A DNA stretch of 64,000 bases from Azoarcus sp. (lineage in GTDB: Bacteria; Pseudomonadota; Gammaproteobacteria; Burkholderiales; Rhodocyclaceae). Below are positions 1-8,752 of this stretch, piece after piece; positions within the stretch are counted from its first letter, which is position 1, and each line of letters starts with the position of its first letter. The notes beneath the pieces were generated by a model. It made no database searches. It worked only from the letters and a program-made list of their open reading frames with translations, and had not been told where the DNA came from. Location of the stretch: NCBI GenBank assembly GCA_030604735.1, contig JAUVVG010000011.1, positions 26,459-90,458 of the forward strand, in the 5' to 3' direction. Both the position numbers and the translations under genes were made by a program.

Positions 1-7
1 TATCCCG

Positions 8-265
8 TCAGAGTCCGAGATCCTGACGCACCAAGGCCCAGCGAGCCGGGGTGTAGGTCTTCAAACCCAGGGCATGGATCTCGTTGCCGAGCAGCGCACC
101 CAGGGTCTGCTTGACTGCCCGATGCTGGTCCAGCATCGACTTGCCCTCGAAGGTCTCGCTGACGACGATGCCCGAGAAATGCACCCCGTCGTCCCCTTTC
201 ACCATCACGAACTCGCAGGGCAGGCCTGCCGAGATCAGGCGCTCGATTTCCGTTGCTTCAAACAT
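8..265 (-). CDS. ibaG: BolA/IbaG family protein
   Basis: Small BolA-fold protein of about 85 residues. The family partners with monothiol glutaredoxins and binds Fe-S clusters; IbaG (YrbA) is the short branch usually found beside mla genes and murA. The sequence shows the BolA core (GKSMLDQHRAVKQTL near residue 41) and the typical IbaG end HALGLKTYTPARW. I chose the ATG at 265 because a GAGGTG ribosome site lies just upstream; an in-frame TTG four codons earlier has no such site. It is the last gene of the minus-strand Mla/ABC cluster and begins 9 nt after the permease stop. murA would be expected next but lies outside the window. Family assignment is firm; the precise physiological role is inference. 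Confidence 0.9.
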   Translation of the reverse strand: MFEATEIERLISAGLPCEFVMVKGDDGVHFSGIVVSETFEGKSMLDQHRAVKQTLGALLGNEIHALGLKTYTPARWALVRQDLGL

Positions 266-273
266 TTGACACC

Positions 274-1062
274 TCAATTACGCAATTTGTAGCCCCTGGC
301 CAGCATCCACAGGGTCAAACTGGCCAACGACACAAGACAAACCGCCACCACACCCAGACTCAACCAGGGGGAGACATCGGATTGACCGAAAAATCCATAG
401 CGGAACCCGTCGATCATGAAAAAGAACGGATTCACATGCGAGACGTCCTGCCACAGCTTGGGCAGGGAATGGATCGAATAGAACACGCCGGACAGCATCG
501 TCAGCGGCATGATCAGAAAATTCTGGAAGGCGGACAACTGATCGAACTTCTCGGCATGAATCCCGGCAATCACCCCGAGCGAACCGAGGATCGCTCCGCC
601 CATCACCGCGAAGCTCAACACCCACAAAGGATACGCCATCGGCAGGTCGATGAAGGGCATCGCCACCAGCCACACGCCCGCGCCGACGAACAGCCCGCGC
701 AACACCGAGGCCGCGACATAGGCGGCGTAGAACTCCCGGTAGGAAATCGGCGGCAGCAGCACGAAGATGATGTTGCCGGTGATCTTGCTCTGGATCAGCG
801 AGGAGGAGCTATTGGCGAATGCGTTCTGCAGCAGCGACATCATCACCAGCCCGGGCACCAGAAAGGTGGTGTAGCTGATATCGCCATAAACCGTGACATG
901 CCGGTCCAGCACATGGGAGAAGATCAGCAGGAACAACACCGCGTTCAGCACCGGTGCGGCGACCGTCTGGAAGGCGACCTTCCAGAAGCGCAGGACTTCC
1001 TTGTACAACAGGGTCCGGAACCCGACCCAGGCGACACGGCGCACTTGCAAGGCCTCAGGCAC
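274..1062 (-). CDS. yadH: ABC-2 type transporter permease (YadH-like)
   Basis: Inner-membrane permease of an ABC-2 exporter, about 262 residues with roughly six hydrophobic helices, the usual size for YadH-type permeases. The start is taken as GTG at 1062 because the protein then begins VPEALQVRR, a GGAGGT site lies 8 nt upstream, and the gene overlaps the ATPase stop by 8 nt, which suggests translational coupling. A longer open frame exists, but its extra 72 residues look like out-of-frame translation of the ATPase gene. It presumably pairs with the ATPase immediately upstream. The substrate is not evident; the position beside Mla genes hints at an envelope lipid or polymer, which is inference. 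Confidence 0.88.
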   Translation of the reverse strand: MPEALQVRRVAWVGFRTLLYKEVLRFWKVAFQTVAAPVLNAVLFLLIFSHVLDRHVTVYGDISYTTFLVPGLVMMSLLQNAFANSSSSLIQSKITGNIIFVLLPPISYREFYAAYVAASVLRGLFVGAGVWLVAMPFIDLPMAYPLWVLSFAVMGGAILGSLGVIAGIHAEKFDQLSAFQNFLIMPLTMLSGVFYSIHSLPKLWQDVSHVNPFFFMIDGFRYGFFGQSDVSPWLSLGVVAVCLVSLASLTLWMLARGYKLRN

Positions 1063-1951
1063 GATGCATGACCTCCACGAAGACCCGCTCCAGATCCGGT
1101 TCGCCGAGCTGGATCTCCTCGACGCCGGCCTCGGCCTCGCGCAGGCGGGCGAGCAATTGCTCCACATCGGCATAGGCATCGAAACCGAACCCGACCCAGC
1201 CGTCGCCCTCATCGTTGCCGCCAAGCGCGACGCCGGCCGCAGGTTGGCGCAAGCGGGTGCGCAGACTGTGCGAGGCAAAGGCCTTGAGCAAGGCCTGGGT
1301 ACTGTCCAGAGCGACGATCCGACCGGCTTTCAGCATCGCGATTCGCCCGCACAAGGTCTCGGCCTCTTCCAGGTAATGCGTGGTCAGTACGATGGTATGG
1401 CCATCCTTGTTGAGCTTGCGGATGAACTGCCACAAACCCTGACGCAACTCGACATCGACCCCGGCAGTCGGCTCGTCGAGCACGATGACCGGCGGTCGGT
1501 GGACAAGGGCTTGCGCGACCAGGACCCGCCGCTTCATGCCGCCAGACAGGGTGCGCATGTTCGCGTTCGCCTTGGGGAGCAGATCCAGGTAACCCAGGAT
1601 CTCGTCGATCCAGTCGTCGTTATTCCGGATGCCGAAGTAGCCGGACTGGATCCGCAGCAGTTCCCTGACCGAAAAGAAGGGATCGAACACGAGTTCCTGC
1701 GGGACGACCCCGAAATGCATGCGGGCCTGGCGATAATCCTCGACCACATCATGGCCCATGACCTGAAGCGTGCCCGAAGTCGGGCGGGTCAGGCCGGCCA
1801 GGGCCGAGATCAACGTCGTCTTGCCTGCGCCATTGGGGCCGAGCAGGCCGAAGAACTCACCTTGCTGAACCTCCAGGCTGACCCCGGCGAGCGCCTGGAA
1901 CTGGCCATAGCGCTTGGTCACCGAATCGATCCGGATCGCGGGTATGGACAT
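1055..1951 (-). CDS. yadG: ABC transporter ATP-binding protein (YadG-like)
   Basis: Cytoplasmic ATPase of about 298 residues that should power the adjacent ABC-2 permease. Visible motifs are Walker A GPNGAGKTT near residue 38, the signature LSGGMKRR near residue 140, and Walker B VIVLDEPTAGVD. The C-terminal 70 residues form a separate small domain, as in drug- and polysaccharide-type ABC-2 ATPases. The ATG at 1951 (MSIPAIRIDS) is preferred to the longer frame, whose extra residues run back through the STAS gene. It follows mlaB after 11 nt, so it is probably cotranscribed with the Mla operon. In betaproteobacteria this ATPase-permease pair commonly sits between mlaB and ibaG (remembered synteny). 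Confidence 0.9.
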   Translation of the reverse strand: MSIPAIRIDSVTKRYGQFQALAGVSLEVQQGEFFGLLGPNGAGKTTLISALAGLTRPTSGTLQVMGHDVVEDYRQARMHFGVVPQELVFDPFFSVRELLRIQSGYFGIRNNDDWIDEILGYLDLLPKANANMRTLSGGMKRRVLVAQALVHRPPVIVLDEPTAGVDVELRQGLWQFIRKLNKDGHTIVLTTHYLEEAETLCGRIAMLKAGRIVALDSTQALLKAFASHSLRTRLRQPAAGVALGGNDEGDGWVGFGFDAYADVEQLLARLREAEAGVEEIQLGEPDLERVFVEVMHRA

Positions 1952-1962
1952 CGACGACCCGT

Positions 1963-2235
1963 TCAAGCTTCGATCGGCAACAAGTCGGACACACCGTAAA
2001 GGTCGGCGAGACTCGTCATTCCGGTCGGGAGGCCGGCCACGACCAGCTTGTTGCCGGTACGACGAGCCGTGCGGCACCAGTCCAACAACAGCGCAAGCGC
2101 CGCCGAGTCCGCTTCGGTCACACCTTGCAGGTCAACCGTCAGATCACCCTTGCCCAGGCGGTTGCGTCCCTCGTCGAGATGACGTCCCACCTCGGCGAGC
2201 GTCAGGCTGCCTTCCAGCCTGAATACATCGGCCAT
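1963..2235 (-). CDS. mlaB: MlaB, STAS-domain subunit of the Mla complex
   Basis: STAS-domain protein of about 90 residues. In the MlaFEDB complex, MlaB binds the ATPase MlaF on the cytoplasmic face and is needed for its activity. The sequence has the STAS pattern: an N-terminal strand (FRLEGSLTLAEV), the central VDLQGVTEADSAALALLLD motif with the conserved serine, and a final helix. The ATG shares one base with the MlaC stop (TGATG), and a GTG one codon earlier is also possible, so translation is probably coupled to mlaC. The assignment to MlaB rather than another STAS protein rests on position within the operon. Confidence 0.88.
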   Translation of the reverse strand: MADVFRLEGSLTLAEVGRHLDEGRNRLGKGDLTVDLQGVTEADSAALALLLDWCRTARRTGNKLVVAGLPTGMTSLADLYGVSDLLPIEA

Positions 2236-2861
2236 CACGACTGCCCCGTCGGGATATCGACCCTGATCTCACGGCGTTCCAGCGACTGAATCAACCCGTC
2301 GATTCCACCGACACGGATTTCCTGGGAAAAAGTCCCACGATAATTGGTCACCAGGCTGACCCCGGCAACGACGACATCGAATATCCGCCAGCCGTCGTCG
2401 GACCGCTCAAGCACGTAGTCCACACTGATGGCCTGCGCGCCGGACTGCCGGATCGAAGTCTGGACCCGCACCGTGGTGTCGTCCGGGTTCATGCGCAGCG
2501 GCCGGAAGTCTACGGTCTGATCCTTGTACTGGGTCAACGCATTCGAGTAGGTGCGGATCAGCATGCCGTAAAAGGCCTCCATCAACCGCTCCTGCTGCTC
2601 CGGGCTCGCCTGACGCCAATCGCGACCGACCGCGAGCATCGTCATCCGCCTGAAATCGAAATGCGGCAACACGACCTCCTCGACCAGACGAACCGCACGG
2701 CTGGTGTCGCCTTGACGAAGCTGCTCGTCGGTGCGGAGAATGTCCAGCACTTCCTCGGACAGTTTGCGCACCAACTCGTCCGGTGCGGGCGAAGCGGCCT
2801 GAGCCGTCGCCGACATAGTGGAAATCAAAAAAACGGACAACAAACCAACGAAGAATTTCAT
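2235..2861 (-). CDS. mlaC: MlaC, periplasmic phospholipid-binding protein
   Basis: Periplasmic shuttle that carries phospholipids between MlaA at the outer membrane and MlaFEDB at the inner membrane. About 208 residues, matching the family. It has a Sec signal peptide (MKFFVGLLSVFLIST...AQA, cleaved near residue 22), then a mature MlaC/Ttg2D domain with the typical PHFDFRRMTMLAVGRDWR segment and LVTNYRGTFSQEI near the end. The ATG at 2861 is preferred because AGGTG lies 6 nt upstream; ATG at 2867 and GTG at 2870 are in-frame alternatives. The gene sits between mlaA and mlaB with overlapping or near-overlapping ends, so it belongs to one operon. Confidence 0.93.
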   Translation of the reverse strand: MKFFVGLLSVFLISTMSATAQAASPAPDELVRKLSEEVLDILRTDEQLRQGDTSRAVRLVEEVVLPHFDFRRMTMLAVGRDWRQASPEQQERLMEAFYGMLIRTYSNALTQYKDQTVDFRPLRMNPDDTTVRVQTSIRQSGAQAISVDYVLERSDDGWRIFDVVVAGVSLVTNYRGTFSQEIRVGGIDGLIQSLERREIRVDIPTGQS

Positions 2862-2866
2862 AACCA

Positions 2867-3712
2867 TCACCTGATGACAAAAGCGTCCGCCCGACGATCC
2901 GACTCGACCAGGCTGACCAGTTCCAGACTTTCGACCGCGACCTCGACCAGCGCGTCGGTGTGGCTGCGGACCGGCAGGCTGGAGACGCCGTTCTGGGCAT
3001 CGAAGTCCTCGTATTCGAGGGGCACATTACCGTCGCTCACCTTGTAGCGACGCTGTTGCAAATAGAAGTCACGCACGAACGCATAACGATCGATCGCCTC
3101 ATCGAGCGTCGAGTCGAAGCCGAGCAGACTGGCGCGGGTGTTCACGATCCGCAGGGCACGAACCGAGTTCCGGGTCGGAACATGCTCGATAGACGAAGCA
3201 AGGTCTGCGCGCATATCGACCGGCAACGCGAACGCATCGCGCAGGGTACGCGAACCGAAGAACGGCAACACCACATGCGGCCCCTCGCCCACCCCCCAGA
3301 CCGCGAGCGTCTGCCCGAAGTCTTCATCGTTCTTCTGCAGCCCCATCTCGGACGCGATATCGAACAGGCCAGCGACACCGAAGGTGGAGTTCACCATGAA
3401 CCGCATCCAGTCGGACATGCCGTCACCGACCTTGCCCTGCAGGATGTTGTTGAACCCTATCCAGATGTCTTCGATGTTCCCGAAGAAGTTCCCGACCCCG
3501 GTGCGTACCAAGCGCGGTGTGACCGCCTCGTAGGCCTTGGCCGTCGGACGCAGGACCGCTCGATCGAGCCCGTCGTTGACCGCGAACATCGCGCGGTTGT
3601 AGCGCTCGAGCGGATCCTCCGGGTTGGCTGGCACGCTGGCGCAGCCCCCGAGTGCAAACGCGAGCAAAACCACGGCAAGCAGCGACTTGGTTCGGTAAAC
3701 GGCTTCGATCAT
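2867..3712 (-). CDS. mlaA: MlaA (VacJ) outer-membrane lipoprotein
   Basis: Outer-membrane lipoprotein that removes mislocalised phospholipids from the outer leaflet and passes them to MlaC. 281 residues. The N-terminus is a lipoprotein signal with lipobox LGGC near residue 24, followed by the VacJ core (NPEDPLERYNRAMFAVND, then DGMSDWMRFMVNSTFGVAGL and GPHVVLPFFGSRTLRDA). The C-terminal 60 residues are less conserved. It lies between mlaD and mlaC in the same operon; in E. coli mlaA is unlinked. The stop nearly abuts the mlaC start. The assignment is clear from motifs and context. Confidence 0.94.
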   Translation of the reverse strand: MIEAVYRTKSLLAVVLLAFALGGCASVPANPEDPLERYNRAMFAVNDGLDRAVLRPTAKAYEAVTPRLVRTGVGNFFGNIEDIWIGFNNILQGKVGDGMSDWMRFMVNSTFGVAGLFDIASEMGLQKNDEDFGQTLAVWGVGEGPHVVLPFFGSRTLRDAFALPVDMRADLASSIEHVPTRNSVRALRIVNTRASLLGFDSTLDEAIDRYAFVRDFYLQQRRYKVSDGNVPLEYEDFDAQNGVSSLPVRSHTDALVEVAVESLELVSLVESDRRADAFVIR

Positions 3713-3739
3713 GATGGACTCGACTTGTTGTTGTTACGG

Positions 3740-4204
3740 TCAATCGGTGGCGGAACCCGCTCTGTCGAACAGGAACTGACCAATCAGTTTTTCCAGGACG
3801 ACGGCGGACTGCGTGATCTGCAAGGCATCGCCATTCTGCAGCATGTCGATATCTCCCCCTGCATCCAGGCCTATGTATTGCTCCCCGAGCAGTCCCGAGG
3901 TCAGGATGGAACCGATCGTATCGCGCGGGAATTCATAGCGGGTGGCGATCGAAAACACCACTTCGGCGCGATAGGTGTTGATATCGAAGCGGATCTCCTC
4001 GACCCGGCCGACCACGACCCCGGCGCTCTTCACCGGGGCGCGCACCTTCAGGCCACCGATGTTGTCGAACTGCGCCCGTACCGTGTAAGTCTGCGACAGA
4101 TCGACACTGGCCAGATTACCGACACGCAGCGCCAGAAAGAAGAGCGCGGCCATACCGATCACGACGAAGATACCGACCCACAAGTCGAGCGTTGTACGGC
4201 TCAT
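3740..4204 (-). CDS. mlaD: MlaD, MCE-domain phospholipid-binding protein
   Basis: Single MCE-domain protein, about 154 residues, anchored in the inner membrane by one N-terminal helix (LWVGIFVVIGMAALFFLAL). MlaD forms a hexameric ring above MlaE and channels phospholipid between the permease and MlaC. The MCE core is visible from about residue 38 (YTVRAQFDNIGGLKVRAPVK), followed by SGLLGEQYIGLDAGG, a hallmark of MlaD. The ATG shares a base with the MlaE stop (TGATG); a GTG one codon upstream is possible. Translation is likely coupled to mlaE. It is followed by mlaA after 27 nt. Confidence 0.94.
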   Translation of the reverse strand: MSRTTLDLWVGIFVVIGMAALFFLALRVGNLASVDLSQTYTVRAQFDNIGGLKVRAPVKSAGVVVGRVEEIRFDINTYRAEVVFSIATRYEFPRDTIGSILTSGLLGEQYIGLDAGGDIDMLQNGDALQITQSAVVLEKLIGQFLFDRAGSATD

Positions 4205-4983
4205 CACAAACCCCGGAACATGAAAGAAGTAAGCACGAAATCGAGCGCGAGAATCGCCAGCGCGGAGCTGACGACAGTGCGCGTGATCGCACGCGACACA
4301 CCCTCGGCGGTCGGCGTGCAGTCGTAGCCCTCGAACACCGCGATCAAGGATACCGCGACCCCGAACACGGCGCTCTTGATGACACCGTTCATGATGTCGT
4401 GGCGAAAATCCACCGCCGACTGCATCTGGGACCAGAACGCCCCTTCATCGACACCGATCAGCACGACACCGATCAGCCACCCCCCGAACACCCCCATCGC
4501 CGAGAAGATCGCAGCCAGCAGCGGCATCGAGATCACCCCGCCCCAGAATCTCGGCGCGACCACCCTGGCGATCGGGTTGACCGCCATCATGTCCATCGCC
4601 TTGAGCTGTTCGGTCGTCTTCATCAAACCGATCTCGGCTGCGATCGCCGAACCCGCCCGGCTGGCGAACAGCAAGCCCGCCACCACCGGCCCGAGTTCCC
4701 GCACCAGCGACAAGGCGACCAACACCCCGAGCGCATCGCCCGAGCCGAAGCGCTGCAAGGTCTCGTACCCCTGTAATCCGAGCACCATGCCGACAAACAG
4801 GCCGGACACCGCGATGATCACAAGAGACAGCACACCTCCGAAATAGATCTCGCGAATGGTCAGATGCAGTCGCAGGAAAGACTGACCCGAATAACGCAAC
4901 AGCAACGCGAAAAAGCGCGCTACCAGACCGAGCTTCCACACGCCATTGACAACTCCGGCGCCGATACTGGCGAAGAAATTCAT
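4204..4983 (-). CDS. mlaE: MlaE, Mla ABC transporter permease
   Basis: Inner-membrane permease of the Mla phospholipid ABC transporter, 259 residues with about five hydrophobic segments, the normal family length. Recognisable MlaE features are [17 protein letters not shown] near the start, the conserved [16 protein letters not shown] segment, [19 protein letters not shown] (the coupling region) and [15 protein letters not shown] near the C-terminus. Its start overlaps the mlaF stop by 4 nt (ATGA), indicating translational coupling of ATPase and permease. Highly confident. Confidence 0.95.
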   Translation of the reverse strand: MNFFASIGAGVVNGVWKLGLVARFFALLLRYSGQSFLRLHLTIREIYFGGVLSLVIIAVSGLFVGMVLGLQGYETLQRFGSGDALGVLVALSLVRELGPVVAGLLFASRAGSAIAAEIGLMKTTEQLKAMDMMAVNPIARVVAPRFWGGVISMPLLAAIFSAMGVFGGWLIGVVLIGVDEGAFWSQMQSAVDFRHDIMNGVIKSAVFGVAVSLIAVFEGYDCTPTAEGVSRAITRTVVSSALAILALDFVLTSFMFRGL

Positions 4984-5801
4984 CGCCCACCCTCCACACC
5001 GAGCAGGTCGTCCGCCACATCGCGCGCCGGGTAATGGAACGGCACCGGCCCGTCGGCCTCGGCGCAGACGAACTGATGGACGAAGGGGTCGCGCGAGGCC
5101 CGGATCTGGTCCGGCGTGCCTTCCGCGACGATCTGACCGTCCGAGACGAAATAAACGTAATCGACGATCTCGAGCGACTCGTGAATATCGTGCGTCACCA
5201 TGATCGAGGCGGCGCCAAGCGCGTCGTTCAAACGACGGATCAACTGGCCGATCACCCCGAGCGAAATCGGATCCAGCCCGGCAAACGGTTCGTCATACAT
5301 GATCAGCATGGGATCGAGCGCCACCGCGCGGGCCAATGCGACACGCCTCGCCATACCACCGGACAACTCGGCCGGCATCAGGCCGCCGGCACCGCGCAAG
5401 CCCACCGCATTGAGCTTCATCAACACCAGGTCCCGGATCAGCTCTGGCGGCAGGCGGGTGTGCTCGCGCAACGGAAAGGCGACGTTGTCGAACACCGACA
5501 TGTCGGTGAAGAGCGCGCCGAACTGGAACAGCATGCCCATGCGGCGACGCAGGGCATACATGCCGCTACGTCCAAGCGAAGACAAATTCTCTCCGCCCAC
5601 CGTCACCTGGCCGCTCGCGGCACGCAACTGCCCGCCTATCAAGCGCAACAAGGTCGTCTTGCCGCAACCGCTGCCACCCATGATCGCGACCAGTTGTCCG
5701 CGTCGGACGGATAGATCGATTCCCTTGAGGATCTCACGCTCGCCATAGGCGAAGCGCACTCCCTTCAGTTCGACAAGCGGGGCATTGGAAGCGACGGACA
5801 A
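4980..5801 (-). CDS. mlaF: MlaF, Mla ABC transporter ATPase
   Basis: Cytoplasmic ATPase of the Mla phospholipid transporter, 273 residues. Motifs are Walker [10 protein letters not shown] near residue 42, signature [15 protein letters not shown], and Walker [14 protein letters not shown], followed by the H-loop ([11 protein letters not shown]). It is the first gene of a minus-strand run mlaF-mlaE-mlaD-mlaA-mlaC-mlaB-yadG-yadH-ibaG. The promoter must lie in the 275-nt region shared with divergent kdsD, but I see no strong sigma-70 match on the minus strand. The start at 5801 ([15 protein letters not shown]) gives the usual family N-terminus. Confidence 0.94.
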   Translation of the reverse strand: MSVASNAPLVELKGVRFAYGEREILKGIDLSVRRGQLVAIMGGSGCGKTTLLRLIGGQLRAASGQVTVGGENLSSLGRSGMYALRRRMGMLFQFGALFTDMSVFDNVAFPLREHTRLPPELIRDLVLMKLNAVGLRGAGGLMPAELSGGMARRVALARAVALDPMLIMYDEPFAGLDPISLGVIGQLIRRLNDALGAASIMVTHDIHESLEIVDYVYFVSDGQIVAEGTPDQIRASRDPFVHQFVCAEADGPVPFHYPARDVADDLLGVEGGR

Positions 5802-5963
5802 AACAGGATCTTCGAAACCGTAAAGGCGCGTAGTCTATCAGAGCGGAGCGGAACTGGATTAAGCTGCATTGCAACATGTTGATCAAATGTGAAATAGGCA
5901 CGGATCCGGCCGGCATGAGCAGGCACCCGACGACCGTGGCGAGCAGTGCGAGTGCGAACTGGA

Positions 5964-5969
5964 TATAAT
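5964..5969 (+). promoter_or_regulatory. possible -10 box for kdsD operon
   Basis: A perfect TATAAT stands in the 275-nt mlaF-kdsD divergent spacer, about 105 nt before the kdsD start. No convincing -35 lies 16-18 nt upstream, so this is a weak promoter call based on the hexamer alone. Confidence 0.3.
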
Positions 5970-6076
5970 TATTTCTTTCCGACCGGCTTGGTAAGCGCAT
6001 CACCCGCACCCGCCGACAAGCGCTGCGCCAACCCAACGGCCCAGCGCCAGGATCACCCACAGCCGACACAGACTCC

Positions 6077-7069
6077 ATGTCACCCGACACCCCCGACCGC
6101 TCGCCCGGCAAGGCCATCGAAATGGCGCGCAGAGTACTCCGCATCGAGGCGGAGGCCGTCTCCGCGCTGGCGGAGCGCCTGGACGCACGCTTCGAATCGG
6201 CGGTGCGCATCATCCTGGAACGCCACGGCCGAGTCATCGTCACCGGAATCGGCAAGTCCGGCCATATCGCGCGCAAGATCGCGGCGACCCTGGCCAGCAC
6301 CGGCACGCCCGCCTATTTCGTGCACGCGGCCGAAGCCGCACATGGTGACCTGGGCATGATCACGGCGGAAGACGTGGTCATCGCGCTGTCCCACTCCGGC
6401 GCAAGTGAAGAACTGCTGACCATCGTGCCGCTGGTCAAGCGCCAGGGCGCCCAATTGATCGCGATCACCGGCCGTGCGGACTCTCCCCTGGCGCGGGAGT
6501 CCGACGTTCATCTGGATGCGGGAGTCCGTGAAGAGGCCTGCCCGCTCAATCTGGCACCGACCGCCAGCACCACCGCAGCGCTCGCGCTGGGCGATGCGCT
6601 GGCGGTGGCCCTGCTCGATGCCCGCGGCTTCAGCAGCGAGGATTTCGCGCGCGCCCACCCGGGCGGCGCGCTAGGCCGACGACTGCTCACCCATGTCCGC
6701 GACGTGATGCGCGACGCGACGAATGTCCCCCGTCTCCAGACCGACGCGTCCGCACCCGAGGCCTTGCTTGCAATGTCGCGCGGCGGCCTCGGCATGACCG
6801 CAGTCGTCGACGGCGAGGAGCACCTGATCGGGATTTTCACCGACGGCGACCTGCGGCGAGTGCTCGCGCGCGGCGTCGACCTCCGGAGCGCGAGCCTGGG
6901 CGAGATCATGACCGCCTCCCCGCAACACATCGGACCGAACGCGCTCGCGGTCGAGGCGGTCGAGATGATGGAGCGACTGAGGATCAGCCAGTTACTGGTC
7001 GTTGACGAACAGGGCGTGCTGATCGGCGCCTTGAATACCCATGACCTGATGCAGGCAAAGGTGATCTGA
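6077..7069 (+). CDS. kdsD: D-arabinose 5-phosphate isomerase KdsD
   Basis: Converts ribulose 5-phosphate to arabinose 5-phosphate, the first step of Kdo synthesis for lipopolysaccharide. 330 residues, matching KdsD. The N-terminal SIS domain shows GIGKSGHIARKIAATLASTG, the active-site HAAEAAHGDLGMI and ALSHSGASEELL. Two CBS repeats follow (from about residue 210; second repeat EIMTASPQHIGPNALAVEA). The start MSPDTPDRSPGKAIEM has no strong ribosome site; an ATG 15 codons later (MARRVLRIEAEAV) is an alternative. It overlaps kdsC by one base (TGATG). This is the head of the classic kdsD-kdsC-lptC-lptA block. Confidence 0.94.
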   Translation: MSPDTPDRSPGKAIEMARRVLRIEAEAVSALAERLDARFESAVRIILERHGRVIVTGIGKSGHIARKIAATLASTGTPAYFVHAAEAAHGDLGMITAEDVVIALSHSGASEELLTIVPLVKRQGAQLIAITGRADSPLARESDVHLDAGVREEACPLNLAPTASTTAALALGDALAVALLDARGFSSEDFARAHPGGALGRRLLTHVRDVMRDATNVPRLQTDASAPEALLAMSRGGLGMTAVVDGEEHLIGIFTDGDLRRVLARGVDLRSASLGEIMTASPQHIGPNALAVEAVEMMERLRISQLLVVDEQGVLIGALNTHDLMQAKVI

Positions 7070-7590
7070 TGGAGACAGGCAATCCGGCTTCCACCATCCG
7101 CCTGATGGGCTTCGACGTCGATGGCGTGATGACCGATGGACAACTCTACTTCACGCCGAATGGTGACGAAATCAAGGCTTTTTCCAGCCTCGACGGACAT
7201 GGACTGAAGATGTTGCAGGCCGCCGGGATCGAGGTCGTGATCATCAGCGGACGTAGTTCGCGCGCACTCGAGTTGCGGGCCGCGAACCTGGGCATCCGTG
7301 AACTGCACATGGGAATCGCCGACAAGCGCGACTGCCTCGACGAACTGCTTCGACAGCGCGGCCTGGACCGCAACCAGGCCGGCTACATGGGTGACGACGT
7401 CGTAGATCTGCCCGTACTCACCATTTGCGGCTTCTCCGCCACCCCGGCCGACGGGCATGACTTCGTGAAGCGGCATGTCCACTACGTCGCCACCCGCCCG
7501 GGTGGACGAGGCGCGGTCCGGGAAGTCTGCGACCATTTGCTTGGCGCCCAGGGGCGGCTGGACACGATGCTGGCGGACTACCTTCGCTGA
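7069..7590 (+). CDS. kdsC: 3-deoxy-manno-octulosonate-8-phosphatase KdsC
   Basis: HAD-superfamily phosphatase that removes phosphate from Kdo-8-P in cytoplasmic Kdo synthesis. 173 residues, normal for tetrameric KdsC, which lacks a cap domain. HAD motif I is FDVDGVMTDG near residue 15, with motif II SGRSS, the conserved lysine in MGIADKRDCL and motif III GYMGDDVVDLPVL. The start codon overlaps the kdsD stop, so the two Kdo enzymes are translationally coupled. lptC begins 9 nt downstream. Assignment is secure. Confidence 0.95.
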   Translation: METGNPASTIRLMGFDVDGVMTDGQLYFTPNGDEIKAFSSLDGHGLKMLQAAGIEVVIISGRSSRALELRAANLGIRELHMGIADKRDCLDELLRQRGLDRNQAGYMGDDVVDLPVLTICGFSATPADGHDFVKRHVHYVATRPGGRGAVREVCDHLLGAQGRLDTMLADYLR

Positions 7591-7599
7591 GGCCCTGGC

Positions 7600-8175
7600 A
7601 TGTGGATTCCACTCGACCGCCTCTACCCTATCCTCGCGCTGGCAGCCCTGGCCGGGGCGACACTCTGGCTGGAGCGGGCCACCCGTAGCGATGAACCGCG
7701 GACCAGCACCGAGGTTCGGCAGTTTCCGGATTTCATGGGTGAGGAGATCCGCCTGACCCGCTTCGACGCGCAAGGACAACGGGTCTACGAACTACTCGCC
7801 GACACGGTCATCCACTATCCGGCGGGCGACGTGACCGAACTCGTTCAGCCGCGACTGCGCTACGAAACCACCGATGGCGAACTCCGCGTCAATGCCAACT
7901 GGGGCGAATCGCGAGAAGGCGGAGAAACCCTCTTTCTCGTGGGGGAGGTCGAAGTCTTCCGCGACGGAATCGATGGCGGTCCGGACATGACGCTGACCTC
8001 CGACACACTGACGGTGTGGCCGGATGATCAGCGCGCCGAGACCGACGACCCTGTCGTCCTGACCCAGGGGGTCAATGTCGCGGTCGGCAACGCCATGCGC
8101 GCAGACAACCTGTTCGGCACCCTTCAACTAATCGGGGATGCCAAGGTCACAATGCCACGCCCCCCGAAAAACTGA
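7600..8175 (+). CDS. lptC: LPS export protein LptC
   Basis: Bitopic inner-membrane protein that passes LPS from the LptBFG extractor to LptA. 191 residues: a short cytoplasmic start, one transmembrane helix (YPILALAALAGATLWL, residues 9-24), then a periplasmic beta-jellyroll with the LptC pattern (DFMGEEIRLTRFDAQGQRVYELLADTVIHYP). It lies between kdsC and lptA, its normal place. LptC sequences are weakly conserved, so position supports the call as much as sequence does. Confidence 0.9.
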   Translation: MWIPLDRLYPILALAALAGATLWLERATRSDEPRTSTEVRQFPDFMGEEIRLTRFDAQGQRVYELLADTVIHYPAGDVTELVQPRLRYETTDGELRVNANWGESREGGETLFLVGEVEVFRDGIDGGPDMTLTSDTLTVWPDDQRAETDDPVVLTQGVNVAVGNAMRADNLFGTLQLIGDAKVTMPRPPKN

Positions 8176-8192
8176 GCACAAGAGACTCCACG

Positions 8193-8702
8193 ATGCGCTT
8201 TCTTCTTTTCCTGCTGCTGGCATTGACACTATCCACAACCGTCTCCGCGGAGCGGGCCGACCGCGACCAACCGGTCAACATCGAGGCCGACCGGGTAACG
8301 GTCGACGACCGGACCAAAACCCACACTTTCGAAGGCAACGTCATCCTGACCCAGGGCAGCCTGACCTTGCTGGGGGAAAGACTCGTGGTCCTGCAGGGCG
8401 CCGACGGTTTCCAGACCGGCATCGCCACCGGGGGTCGCGCGGGTCTTGCGAGCTTCCGTCAACGCCGCGAGGGGACCGACGAGTTCGTGGAGGGCGAAGC
8501 CGAACGCATCGAATACGACACCCGTAGCGAGCAGGCCAAGCTATTCACCCGTGCGATGGTGCGCTCGGGCGGCGACGAGGTCCGGGGCGACTATATCGAG
8601 TACGACGCGATTTCCGAGAACTACGCCGCCCGCAGCCAGCCGTCAGGCGGAGGTGGCGGCCGCGTCCGTGCCGTCATTCAACCCCGCAGCGGGGGAAGCT
8701 GA
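8193..8702 (+). CDS. lptA: Periplasmic LPS-bridge protein LptA
   Basis: Periplasmic protein whose head-to-tail oligomers bridge LptC and LptD for LPS transport. 169 residues with a Sec signal peptide ([19 protein letters not shown]). The OstA-like repeats are clear: [31 protein letters not shown], and [19 protein letters not shown]. The C-terminus is Gly/Arg-rich ([11 protein letters not shown]). It starts 17 nt after lptC. The usual neighbours lptB and rpoN are missing downstream; an enoyl-CoA hydratase follows instead. Confidence 0.92.
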   Translation: MRFLLFLLLALTLSTTVSAERADRDQPVNIEADRVTVDDRTKTHTFEGNVILTQGSLTLLGERLVVLQGADGFQTGIATGGRAGLASFRQRREGTDEFVEGEAERIEYDTRSEQAKLFTRAMVRSGGDEVRGDYIEYDAISENYAARSQPSGGGGGRVRAVIQPRSGGS

Positions 8703-8752
8703 AACCGTCATTATCAATCTCGACAACTAGCCTCAATCACAAGGGAGACAAC

